Assembly: GCA_018065815.1 (NCBI GenBank)
Contig: JAGHSP010000053.1
Span: forward strand, 1 to 9,218
DNA length: 9,218 nucleotides
DNA from: Candidatus Sodaliphilus limicaballi
GTDB lineage: Bacteria > Bacteroidota > Bacteroidia > Bacteroidales > Muribaculaceae
Direction of reading: 5' to 3'
The notes below the pieces were generated by a model that worked only from the letters and a program-made list of their open reading frames with translations, had not been told where the DNA came from and did no database searches. How positions within the stretch are numbered: position 1 is the first letter of the stretch; each line of letters opens with the position of its first letter. The position numbers and the translations under genes were made by a program. This document shows, one piece after another, positions 1 to 8,300 of this stretch.

Positions 1-654
1 GACCAGTCGGCACTCGATAGCCGCGCCGACAGTGATGTGAACCGCTTCGCTCCAATCTGCATCGGCATGGACTACAATGCCAACATCAACTGGATTGTTG
101 CAGGACAGCCGCAAGGCAACCGCCTCAATGTGATCAAGTCGTTCTATGTGAAGTTCGAGCGGAAGATTCCTGCTCTGGTATCGGAGTTCTGCACCTACTA
201 TGCCCATCACGAGAACAAGACGGTTGTGTTTTACTATGACACAACCGCCCTCGGTGCGAACTATGCAGTGAATGACCAGGACTTCCGCTATGTGATTATC
301 CATGAGTTTGAGCGTCATGGATGGCAGGTCATCGATGTCTATCTCGGCAACCCGATGAGACACGATGAGAAGTACCTGCTCATCAACCAGGGTTTTGCCG
401 GTAAACAACGGCTCATGCCGATGTTCAACCGCCAGAACAACGATGACCTTATCCTCGCAATACAGACAGCCGGCGTGTTACGCGGCCGTCTCGGTTTCCG
501 CAAGGACAAAGGCGGCGAGAAACTTGCTGAGTCCGAAGAAAACCTCCTCGAACACCGCACAGACGGCACCGATGCCTTCGATACCCTCTACATCGGCTGC
601 GAGAAATTCCCCCAGTACGACAGCGGCTTCATCCCAACCTCAGGAGTAGTATGA
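1..654 (+). CDS. Phage large terminase-like protein, C-terminal nuclease domain (5' partial)
   Basis: The reading frame is open from base 1 to the TGA at 652-654, so the gene begins upstream; the GTG at 37 is only an internal start-like codon. The visible 217 residues look like the RNase H-fold nuclease domain of a phage large terminase, which cuts concatemeric phage DNA during packaging. An acidic residue ends a first strand (IGMDYN, Asp24 of the fragment), a second Asp ends a later strand (VVFYYD, Asp80), and a C-terminal acidic cluster reads DGTDAFDT (Asp188 and Asp191). This three-acid layout is what is known for terminase nucleases; the assignment here is by pattern. The N-terminal ATPase domain lies outside the window. 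GC content and codon choice (many CGC, GGC and CTC codons) differ from the AT-rich gene that follows. A portal gene would be expected next in an intact phage but is absent, which suggests a remnant or an insertion of cargo. Confidence 0.72.
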   Translation, partial: DQSALDSRADSDVNRFAPICIGMDYNANINWIVAGQPQGNRLNVIKSFYVKFERKIPALVSEFCTYYAHHENKTVVFYYDTTALGANYAVNDQDFRYVIIHEFERHGWQVIDVYLGNPMRHDEKYLLINQGFAGKQRLMPMFNRQNNDDLILAIQTAGVLRGRLGFRKDKGGEKLAESEENLLEHRTDGTDAFDTLYIGCEKFPQYDSGFIPTSGVV

Positions 655-741
655 TGTTATAACATATTCGCTTTTTTGCATGCTATTTATTTGTGGCAAA
701 TTAAATATCCTATTAAGAATTTCTACAGCACAATTATGTGC
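654..741. repeat. Two short palindromes in the AT-rich spacer after the terminase
   Basis: A perfect 12-bp palindrome, ATGTTATAACAT, starts on the last base of the terminase stop codon (654-665) and is followed by a T6 run (671-676). A second inverted repeat, GCACA-ATTA-TGTGC, lies at 728-741, about 37 bases before the next start codon. These are direct sequence observations. The first is too AT-rich and has too little loop to be a convincing terminator. The second could be a weak hairpin or operator for the gene at 779. No convincing TAnnTTTG promoter box is present in the spacer. Confidence 0.35.
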
Positions 742-778
742 CAATAATTATTATTAACAATTTAATTTACAAAACTTT

Positions 779-1519
779 ATGAAAGTTATCTATCTTTCAC
801 GACGAGAAGCTAGATTAGTTTGCTCGTCAATCGCAAATGTCGTGAATGTTCACGATGTGCCATTCAAACTACCAGGGCATTTCATTATCCAAAGTTATGA
901 TTCAATCATTTCTCCGATTCCCACACCAGAACAACTGCAAGAAGAAAAGAATCATGCTCTTTTTGGGAACATTGATCCTTGTAATTTTTCAAATTTTTAT
1001 CAGTTGGGGATTGTTTACATTTCTAAGGAGATAAACAAATCCGAATCAATTTGGTGTGACAATGAACACGAGCATCACCTGTTGGTTGAATGGGCTTTTC
1101 GTTATTTGAATCCTCATGTTGTTGAAGATTTAATTCCATTTTCAAAAGATGATACGCTTATTGCTCATAGCAGTTTGGTGGAGAACCATTTGAATAGTCT
1201 ATGTATTCAGGATGAGGCTTTGGTCATTCCAGTATGTCCTGAAGTTTTCCAACTTACAGGAACTGGTGTTACATACAAAATTGGGCTTACTTCTTCTGTG
1301 AGAAATGCCATTATGAACAAGAAAGGTAAGATAATGAAATTTAATCGTGTCAAATTGGTTTGTGGTAGATTTCACAGAACTTTTCACGTTGATTCAAAAA
1401 GTACTCGCATCTTATCTTTTAATGCTCCTTTTTTTACTCATGATGGAAATCTGATATATGAGACAAAACTCTCTGAATTGAAATTTGTTCTTGGAGATGA
1501 GTTTTCTCCGTTTATATAA
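779..1519 (+). CDS. Hypothetical protein, AT-rich orphan (246 aa)
   Basis: I do not recognise this family. The frame encodes 246 residues and has a single plausible ATG start. It has no Shine-Dalgarno sequence but an A/T-rich leader typical of Bacteroidota. No signal peptide, transmembrane segment, nucleotide-binding motif or zinc site stands out. The protein appears soluble and mixed in character, with two or three well-spaced Cys and His residues (around CDNEHEHH near residues 98-105 and CGRFHRTFH near 195-203) that could be coincidental. It is bounded by about 125 bp of AT-rich spacer upstream and by the palindrome-rich region downstream, so it seems to be its own transcription unit. Its low GC content against the terminase and the following operon suggests separate acquisition, for example as a phage-borne or island cargo gene. 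No function is proposed. Confidence 0.7.
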   Translation: MKVIYLSRREARLVCSSIANVVNVHDVPFKLPGHFIIQSYDSIISPIPTPEQLQEEKNHALFGNIDPCNFSNFYQLGIVYISKEINKSESIWCDNEHEHHLLVEWAFRYLNPHVVEDLIPFSKDDTLIAHSSLVENHLNSLCIQDEALVIPVCPEVFQLTGTGVTYKIGLTSSVRNAIMNKKGKIMKFNRVKLVCGRFHRTFHVDSKSTRILSFNAPFFTHDGNLIYETKLSELKFVLGDEFSPFI

Positions 1520-1526
1520 CAGTCAT

Positions 1527-1568
1527 CTCAATTTTATTGAGTAACTTTGCATCGTCAACATAGTTGAC
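1527..1568 (+). promoter_or_regulatory. Promoter box flanked by twin operator-like palindromes
   Basis: TAACTTTG at 1542-1549 matches the Bacteroidetes -7 box TAnnTTTG exactly. It is bracketed by two perfect palindromes of identical design: CTCAAT-TTT-ATTGAG at 1527-1541 and GTCAAC-ATA-GTTGAC at 1554-1568. Both contain TCAA-N5-TTGA, and their centres are 27 bp apart. No clear -33 TTTG element is visible at the usual distance. The arrangement is what one expects of a dimeric repressor binding at two sites over a promoter, as in many toxin-antitoxin or XRE-type control regions. No protein gene starts downstream within 430 bases; the next transcribed object would be the candidate RNA. The binding protein is unknown and not evident in the window. 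Confidence 0.5.
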
Positions 1569-1743
1569 AAGACATCGCGGACAAAAAATCATTAGTCTAT
1601 TGTTTTGAAGAAAATGTAGGAACCTTTCAGCAAACGACAAAATAGATTAGTGGCTCTCGCTATATGCGTGGACTTCTAATCGTCAGTCGTTTTGGCTTCC
1701 TACATGCCACTTCAAAAGACGTGCGGGAGTCCATGTTTTTTTT
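1555..1743 (+). ncRNA. Candidate structured small RNA (nested hairpin plus T8 run)
   Basis: The start is estimated from the promoter box at 1542-1549 and the end from the T8 run at 1736-1743, giving about 190 nt. The core is a long nested stem: 1603-1610 TTTTGAAG with 1710-1717 CTTCAAAA; 1614-1622 ATGTAGGAA with 1697-1705 TTCCTACAT, prolonged by CC/GG (1623-1624 with 1694-1695); 1632-1638 AAACGAC with 1686-1692 GTCGTTT; and 1645-1650 GATTAG with 1676-1681 CTAATC. This leaves a 25-nt apical loop. The 3' tail just before the T run can pair back to the loop in two mutually exclusive ways: 1728-1735 with 1667-1674 (8 bp, one G-U), or 1723-1731 with 1652-1660 (9 bp, two G-U). This suggests a pseudoknot or a switch. 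There is no conserved reading frame. It could instead be a DNA-level palindromic repeat (MITE-like). I cannot assign a known RNA family. Confidence 0.5.
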
Positions 1744-1745
1744 AT

Positions 1746-1760
1746 TTGCAAGCCTTGCAA
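1746..1760. repeat. 15-bp palindrome after the T8 run
   Basis: TTGCAAG-C-CTTGCAA has perfect 7-bp arms around a single central base. It lies 2 bp after the T run that would end the candidate RNA. It may be a protein-binding site or part of a repeated intergenic element. As a hairpin it would have too small a loop, so a DNA site is more likely. Confidence 0.4.
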
Positions 1761-1805
1761 TTCTCCAAAATCCACATTAAATCGCAAATTGTTGAAAACT
1801 TTGTT

Positions 1806-1876
1806 CATAATATCAGGGATATTATGGCAATTTGTTGTAAATTTGCAGATATAAAATGAGTTGTGCCTAGGCATAA
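1806..1876 (+). promoter_or_regulatory. Second promoter-like box between two palindromes, upstream of the defence operon
   Basis: TAAATTTG at 1838-1845 matches the Bacteroidetes -7 consensus TAnnTTTG and would start transcription near 1852, giving a leader of about 155 nt before the helicase ATG. A perfect inverted repeat CATAATATC-AGG-GATATTATG (1806-1826) occupies the position where a -33 element should be; no good -33 TTTG is seen. A second, near-perfect dyad with core TGCCTAGGCA (1864-1873; arms 1861-1876 with one mismatched pair) lies just downstream of the predicted start. A near-exact direct repeat, GCAAATTGTTG (1784-1794) and GCAATTTGTTG (1827-1837), flanks the upstream site. The layout suggests a regulated promoter for the helicase-methyltransferase operon. 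Regulator identity is unknown. Confidence 0.45.
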
Positions 1877-1933
1877 TCCGAAAAACGACCAAAAAACACT
1901 ACGACATACGCCCCTTTCCGGGTGAAAATATTG

Positions 1934-1992
1934 AAACTCCCTTGCAGTCTTAAAAGGCTTTGGTCGGCCTATCGGAACTGCAAGCGGAGTTT
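1934..1992 (+). promoter_or_regulatory. Leader hairpin immediately before the helicase start codon
   Basis: A long stem is formed by AAACTCC (1934-1940) with GGAGTTT (1986-1992) and TTGCAGT (1942-1948) with ACTGCAA (1977-1983), separated by a small asymmetric internal loop. The apical part can add AGGC (1955-1958) with GCCT (1967-1970). The right arm runs into TTTTC, and the hairpin ends 14 bases before the ATG at 2007. In an mRNA from the upstream promoter this could act as an attenuator or block or guide ribosome entry. No known riboswitch is recognised. Confidence 0.5.
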
Positions 1993-2006
1993 TCTACTTA
2001 ATTGGC

Positions 2007-5000
2007 ATGAGTACAAAATTCTTTACCAATAGAGAAGGAAATACATTGATGAAGAAGTTTGAGGGTGTTCTGTCAAGCAACACTAACATCAAACACCTTG
2101 ATGCCGTTGTTGGCTTTCTTCGCGCCAGCGGATATTTTTCTCTGCGTCCATTCCTTGACAACATAAATAAAGCTCGTATTCTTGTGGGCATTGATGTGGA
2201 CAAATACATCATTAAGGCACACAATGCTGGGAAAATGTTTTTTGGCGCAGAGTCTGAGGTCAAAGAAGACTATCTCATCCAGCTTAAAAAGGACATCGAA
2301 AGTGCAAACTACACCAAGGAAGTTGAAAGTGGCATCAAACAAATGGTTGATGATCTCACAAGTGGAAAACTTGAACTTCGTGCGCATCCGAGCAAAAAAG
2401 TACATGCCAAGATGTATATCCTTTACCCTGACAACTTCAATTCCAATACGCTTGATGCTGCCGCAATAACAGGTTCAAGCAATCTCAGTGGTAATGGTTT
2501 GGGCATAACCCAAGACAAGCAATATGAATTCAATGTTATGCTGCGAGACAATGACGATGTACAATTTGCAAAGGATGAGTTTGAACAGTTATGGGCAGAA
2601 GCTGAGGGTTGTCCCATTGAGGCTACTGATGTCGATGCAGTTATCACTGGCACTTATCTGAATGGTGATGCTACACCTTATGAGGTTTACATCAAAATGC
2701 TCATGGAATATTTCTCTGACCGTGTACTTGCTACTGACTCACAGAACGCATTTGATATGCCAGAGGGATATACCTCATACGAATACCAGACCGATGCAGT
2801 AATTGAAGGGTATCAGAAATTACTCAAGTATGACGGTTTCTTCCTTGCCGATGTTGTGGGTTTAGGAAAGACCGTTATTGCAACAATGATTGCAAAACAG
2901 TTCTGTATTGACAACGGATATGAAAACACTAAGATTCTTGTTGTTTACCCACCTGCTGTTGAAAACAACTGGAAGCAGACATTCAAGGACTTCGGCATAG
3001 ACAAGTACACCCGTTTCATTTCAAACGGCAGTCTGAAGAAAGTACTCGATGAAGATAATTATGACTATTGGAACGCCGACGAATATGACCTTGTGCTCGT
3101 TGACGAAGCGCACAAGTTCCGTACTCATACAAACACAGCGTTTACCGAACTTCAGGAAATATGCAAGATGCCTCGCGTCGAAACTGGAAATATCCCAGGA
3201 TTCAAGAAGAAGGTCATGCTCATCTCTGCTACGCCGATGAACAACACGCCTGCCGACCTCTACAACGAAATCCTCTTGTTCCAAGACCCTCGTTGCTGTA
3301 CCATCGACGGTGTGCCTAACCTCACTTCTTTCTTCAGCCCGCTTGTAGTAGAGTTCAAGAAACTGAAGCGTGATCCAGAATACGACCTCTCAAAATTCAA
3401 GGAACTTGCAACTAAGGTTCGTGACCGCATCATCAAACCAATAACAGTTCGACGCACACGTACTGATATTGAATCGATACCTCGCTACCACAAGGATATA
3501 CAAGGTTTCCCAAAGGTGGCGCCTCCTGTGCAAAAGACCTATGAGATGAACGACCGCATTGCCAACATGTTTGAGGACGCAATGTCAAAGCTTGTCAACA
3601 ATCTCTGTTATGCACGTTATCAGGCTATCGCTTATTTGCTGCCTGAAAAGGCCGCTGGGCTTTATGATAATGCGGAGTTGATTTCTCGTAGTTTGGCAAG
3701 CATCCGCAAAAATGGTCTCGTGAAGCGTCTGGAAAGCTCGTTCTATGCTTTCCAAACTTCAATCCGTCGTTTCCGTGATGCGAACCAATACATGATAAAC
3801 ATGTTTGAGAACGACCGTGTGTTCATCGCCCCAGACCTTGACATAAACTATCTCTATGACCAGGGACTCACAGATGACGAAATTGAAGAGCGTCTGAACA
3901 ACAAAGCAGAGGACAATCCAAAGAATGCAGTGTTTAAGGCTGCTGACTTTGAACCTGTATTCATCAAGATGCTGCGCGATGACCAAGCTGTGCTTGAGGC
4001 AATGTGCAAGGATTGGGACACAGTTACTGAGGAAGACGACTCCAAGTTTGCTAAGTTTAAGGACATTCTCAAGCATGAACTGTTTAAGAAAGACCGCAAC
4101 CCCGGCCAGAAACTTGTCATCTTCTCTGAGAGCGTTGATACAGTCGAGTATCTGAAGAAACGCATTGGCAGAAACGATGTCCTTGTAATTGATGCAGGAA
4201 ACCGCAACAAGAAATACAAAGACATACAGGAGAACTTTGACGCTAACTACAAGAAAGAACTCCAAAAGGATGACTATAATATCATCATTACAACTGATGT
4301 GCTGGCCGAAGGCGTTAACCTTCATCGTTCAAATATCATCATCAACTATGATACTCCGTGGAACTCAACCAAACTGATGCAACGCATTGGGCGCGTTAAC
4401 CGCATTGGTTCAGTGGGAAAGGATATTTACAACTACGTCTTCTATCCTTCGCGTCAGGGCAACCGCATCATTAAACTCAATCAGATTGCGTTGTCTAAGA
4501 TTCAGACGTTCCATACAACATTTGGCGAGGACAACAAGATTTACTCTAAAGAAGAAATCATCGACCGCGACTTGGAGAAACTGTTCAATGACGGCATGCA
4601 GTCGGCTGCTCGAGAACGCAATGAAGAAGTACCTTTCTACGAGGAACTGCGTTCGTTGTATCTGAATGATCGCCGAGAATACAATCGCATTTCCAAGATG
4701 TCACTGCGCAGTCGCACTGGTCGCAAAGAACTGTGTGTAGACAATGTTACCCTCAGCGAGGATACACTTGTTTTCCTCAAGACAAATATGCGCAAGACAT
4801 TCTTCCGCGCAAGTGATGAATCTGTTGAGGAACTTTCGGTTGTCGAGGCTCTGAAATTTTTCAAGGCAGAACCGACTGAGCAAGGTGTAAAACGCATTGA
4901 ACATCACCACGAACATGTTGTAAAGGCCATCGAGAAATTTAACCAACTTCGTGGTCAAGAGGTTGTCGAGGTTGAAACAAATGCTATGCAATCAAGTTCA

Positions 5001-5312
5001 TCTCTTGGTGCTCAGGTTGCCATAGCATCAAGTTTGCTTAACCTCTTCTTGCCGGAGATTCAAGATGAGAACTTGTATCAAAAAGTGGTACAACTTCGCC
5101 TACTTGCCGAGCGTGGCGTGATTACTATCATTGCTAAACGCCTACAACGCATGTCTAAGGATTTGCAACGAGGCAAATTGCATCACGACCAAGCTCTCAA
5201 TGAGATCATTGAAATGGCAAACAAATACAACGCTTACTTCCTCAGTTCCGAGGACTTGAAGCATGAGACCGAGACCGAACCGAGTATTATCCTGAGTGAA
5301 TCCTTTGAATAA
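2007..5312 (+). CDS. PLD-family nuclease / superfamily 2 helicase fusion protein, probable restriction motor
   Basis: This 1101-residue protein is predicted to couple ATP-driven DNA translocation to cleavage. The N-terminal part (about 1-240) is a phospholipase D-like domain with one HKD-type motif: His133-x-Lys135 and G156-S-S-N159. A single half-site implies dimerisation, as known for the BfiI and Nuc nucleases. The central part is an SNF2/DEAH-like helicase core: Walker A DVVGLGKT (282-289), DEAH box (366-369), SATP motif III (407-410), motif V around TDVLAEGVN, and motif VI QRIGRVNR (792-799) with its arginine fingers. Residues beyond about 830 form a mostly helical, charged tail. All catalytic motifs appear intact. 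The ATG at 2007 is preferred over Met15 because FFTNREGN looks like part of the conserved domain start. The next gene, a methyltransferase, begins 17 bp after this stop, which supports a restriction-modification role. A repair or remodelling helicase is less likely. Confidence 0.88.
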   Translation: MSTKFFTNREGNTLMKKFEGVLSSNTNIKHLDAVVGFLRASGYFSLRPFLDNINKARILVGIDVDKYIIKAHNAGKMFFGAESEVKEDYLIQLKKDIESANYTKEVESGIKQMVDDLTSGKLELRAHPSKKVHAKMYILYPDNFNSNTLDAAAITGSSNLSGNGLGITQDKQYEFNVMLRDNDDVQFAKDEFEQLWAEAEGCPIEATDVDAVITGTYLNGDATPYEVYIKMLMEYFSDRVLATDSQNAFDMPEGYTSYEYQTDAVIEGYQKLLKYDGFFLADVVGLGKTVIATMIAKQFCIDNGYENTKILVVYPPAVENNWKQTFKDFGIDKYTRFISNGSLKKVLDEDNYDYWNADEYDLVLVDEAHKFRTHTNTAFTELQEICKMPRVETGNIPGFKKKVMLISATPMNNTPADLYNEILLFQDPRCCTIDGVPNLTSFFSPLVVEFKKLKRDPEYDLSKFKELATKVRDRIIKPITVRRTRTDIESIPRYHKDIQGFPKVAPPVQKTYEMNDRIANMFEDAMSKLVNNLCYARYQAIAYLLPEKAAGLYDNAELISRSLASIRKNGLVKRLESSFYAFQTSIRRFRDANQYMINMFENDRVFIAPDLDINYLYDQGLTDDEIEERLNNKAEDNPKNAVFKAADFEPVFIKMLRDDQAVLEAMCKDWDTVTEEDDSKFAKFKDILKHELFKKDRNPGQKLVIFSESVDTVEYLKKRIGRNDVLVIDAGNRNKKYKDIQENFDANYKKELQKDDYNIIITTDVLAEGVNLHRSNIIINYDTPWNSTKLMQRIGRVNRIGSVGKDIYNYVFYPSRQGNRIIKLNQIALSKIQTFHTTFGEDNKIYSKEEIIDRDLEKLFNDGMQSAARERNEEVPFYEELRSLYLNDRREYNRISKMSLRSRTGRKELCVDNVTLSEDTLVFLKTNMRKTFFRASDESVEELSVVEALKFFKAEPTEQGVKRIEHHHEHVVKAIEKFNQLRGQEVVEVETNAMQSSSSLGAQVAIASSLLNLFLPEIQDENLYQKVVQLRLLAERGVITIIAKRLQRMSKDLQRGKLHHDQALNEIIEMANKYNAYFLSSEDLKHETETEPSIILSESFE

Positions 5313-5329
5313 CAATAAAACTACATACA

Positions 5330-8300
5330 ATGGACTATCGTTCTATAATTGAATCAAAATATAACCGTGCCAACTGGCAGAAACTGCTACATGACATCTT
5401 TAAGCAGCGCATTGAGTTCTGGTCAGTTCCTACTCCTGTCATTGTAGACAAGGACATGGCAAAGAGTGCCCTCTATACAGGTAAGATTACTTTACCTGAC
5501 GGACATATCATTGCGGTATATGAAGTGGAACTAAGCGACAGCGTTGTCATTGAACGCAACCGTGCAGGCATTCGCAACCTGCTGTGCTCAAGTTGGCGCA
5601 GCATGGGATGCGCAGGTGCCTTTATGTTCTGCTTCCGCCAGGATGAGGCTGTGCTCAGGTTCTCTTATGTAAGTGAGTCGCTTGCTTTCACTGAGGACGG
5701 TACCATTGCTAAAGAATCTACCGATACCAAGCGATTTACTTATCTGCTTGGCGAGGGCCATCGCAGTCGTACTGCCATTGAGCAATTCGAGAAACTTAAG
5801 GCGAGTGCTCTCAATCTAAAGGATATTACAAAAGCATTCTCTGTAGAAGCTCTCAGTGACTTGTTCTTCCGTGAATACAAAAAGCATTATGAGGATATCA
5901 TTGAGTTTATCACGGGTAAGCGCATGGTCAAGGTTGCCAACAAGTGGGAGGAGAAAGTGACAGGTTCGCCTTGCACAATGATCATGCAAGAGTTCGCTTG
6001 CTTCCCCGATGCCGAGAAGGCAGTTCGAGATTATGTAAAGAAACTCATGGGTCGCTTGGTTTTCATCCAGTTCCTTCAAAAGAAAGGTTGGATGGGATGC
6101 CCTGCCGGTGATTCCTGGACTGGAGGCGACAAGGAGTTCGTGCAAAATCTGTTCGAACGCACTCCGTTCAAGGACACTTTTGTCGATGATGTGCTGGAAC
6201 CGATGTTCAACGACATCAATTCACGTCGCGATAGAGACATTGCAAACGAGGTCCTTGGGCATGACATAAAGATTCCATACCTCAACGGCGGTTTGTTTGA
6301 GCGTGACTCTTACGACAAAACAGACTTCCCGCTGCCTGCAAAGTATATGAAGGCTTTGCTGGACTTCTTTGCATCATATAACTTTACCATCGATGAGAAT
6401 GACCCGGACGATGCTGAGATTGGTGTGGATCCCGAAATGCTCGGACGCATTTTTGAGAACCTTCTCGAGGACAACAAAGATAAGGGTGCTTTCTATACTC
6501 CTAAAGAGATTGTCCACTACATGTGCCGCGAGTCGCTAATTGCATACTTGCAGACCGACATCGAAGATGAGACCAAGAAAGAGTCTTTCCGCCAGTTCGT
6601 GACTACTCACGATGTAAACGTTCTCAATCCTGGCGATGTCTACAAAGTAGACAAGTTGCTTCGCGATGTGAAGATTTGTGACCCGGCAATCGGCTCTGGT
6701 GCATTCCCCATGGGATTGCTTCGCGAGCTATCTGCTTGCCGAATGGCTATTGAAGGTCTGGAACCCGACACCACTATTGCTGATGTCAAGAAGGACATCA
6801 TCCAAAACTCAATCTATGGTGTAGATATTGAGAAGGGTGCTGTGGACATTGCACGCTTGCGTTTCTGGCTCTCTCTTATCATTGACGAGCAGACTCCTCA
6901 TGCTCTGCCTAATATGGACTTCAAGATTATGCAGGGCAACTCGCTGCTCGAGCAGTTCGAGGGTATTGACCTCAGTGGCATGTCTCTAAATGAGCAAGCA
7001 AAGAAGAAAGCAAAGAAAGGTCAAGCATGGATTCAAACCATTGCTTTCGATGAACAAGATTCACTTGATAACATCCAACAGGCTATTCGTGAATATTATA
7101 GCACGGAGGATCATTCTCGCAAACTGCACCTTCGAAAAGTCATAAACGACAATGTTAAGAGTTATATCATTAATCTCAAAGGCTTTACTCCTGAGATTAA
7201 GGCAAAGCTTGATAACCTTCCTATCCCTAACGATCAGTTCTTCTTATGGCATATCTACTTCAAAGAAGTATTTGATAATGGAGGGTTCGATATTGTGATT
7301 GGTAATCCTCCTTATGGAGCTAAATTATCTGAAAAAGACAAAGTTTTATTTAAAGAACTGTTTTCTGATGTTCATATGAGAACACCTGAAACTTTTTGTT
7401 ATTTCATTTCGCAATCAATACGATTATCCAAATCAAATAATTCTATTATATCCTATATCGTACCGAATAATCTTTTCTTTCAAAATGAAAACGAAAAGAC
7501 TCGTGAACTATTAATCTATAAGAACCGATTGTTGCGAGCAATTAATCTTGGTGATTCAACTTTTGAAAATGCAGATGTCCCAACTTGCATTTTTTTAACA
7601 TCAACAGGAAAAAAAGATTCGTACACAATCTCATACTCTGATTACAGGTTAGATAAAATTTCTTCTATAGATTGGAATCATGGAATTGAATTAATAGAAA
7701 ATAATGTTCTAAAAAATATTCCAGCTTATTCTCTCGGAATGAACACTAAGGAAGTAAGTCTTCTTAACAAAGTAAGTACTTTGGGTATTACTATTAATGA
7801 AATTGCAGAAGAAATGGCATGTGGAATTTCTACTGGTGGGAATAAAGCTTTTAGTATTTCAAGAACTGAAGCAGTAGAAAAAGAACTAGAAAGAGATGTA
7901 ATCCATAAGGTATTATTTGGCTATGAAATTGACAAGTATAAAATAGATAGTGACGATAACATAATAATTTACATGCAACGAGATATGAAAGAAAAAGATT
8001 ATCCAAATGTTCTTTCACATCTTGCTCCATATAAAGAGAAATTAGCAAAAAGATCAGAATGTAAAAAGGGAATTCTTCCTTGGTGGGTAATGAATCGCCC
8101 GCGATACTCGAGATTATTTGAGGAACCAAAGATAATTATGAGACAAACATCTGACTCTATTAGATGTGTTTATGATGATAGTGGATATTATGTTATAGAT
8201 AGCATACTTGTTCTTAAAACCAAAAATAAAGAATACGACTACAATTATATTGTAGGAGTTCTTAATTCTTGTCTTACTAATTTTATCTACCAAGGACTAA

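Noticed and set aside
654..676. Palindrome plus T6 run as a rho-independent terminator of the terminase gene
   Set aside because: The dyad is AT-rich and contiguous with no proper loop, so the hairpin would be very weak. It is kept only as a repeat.
1555..1743. Retron msr-msd RNA or 6S RNA
   Set aside because: No reverse transcriptase gene is nearby. The single long stem with a loop-tail pairing lacks the paired transcript ends and central bubble that define 6S RNA.
1683..1892. A 69-codon minus-strand open frame
   Set aside because: It runs through the right arm of the long hairpin, the T8 run and two palindromes. The structural signals explain the sequence better than a protein does, and it has no recognisable domain.
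2007..5312. Type I restriction subunit HsdR
   Set aside because: HsdR has an N-terminal PD-(D/E)xK nuclease. Here the N-terminus carries an HKD motif, and no HsdS or HsdM of ordinary size is present.
5816..6145. Minus-strand open frames inside the helicase and methyltransferase genes
   Set aside because: They are antisense shadows of strongly supported coding sequences and show no domain or regulatory signals of their own.
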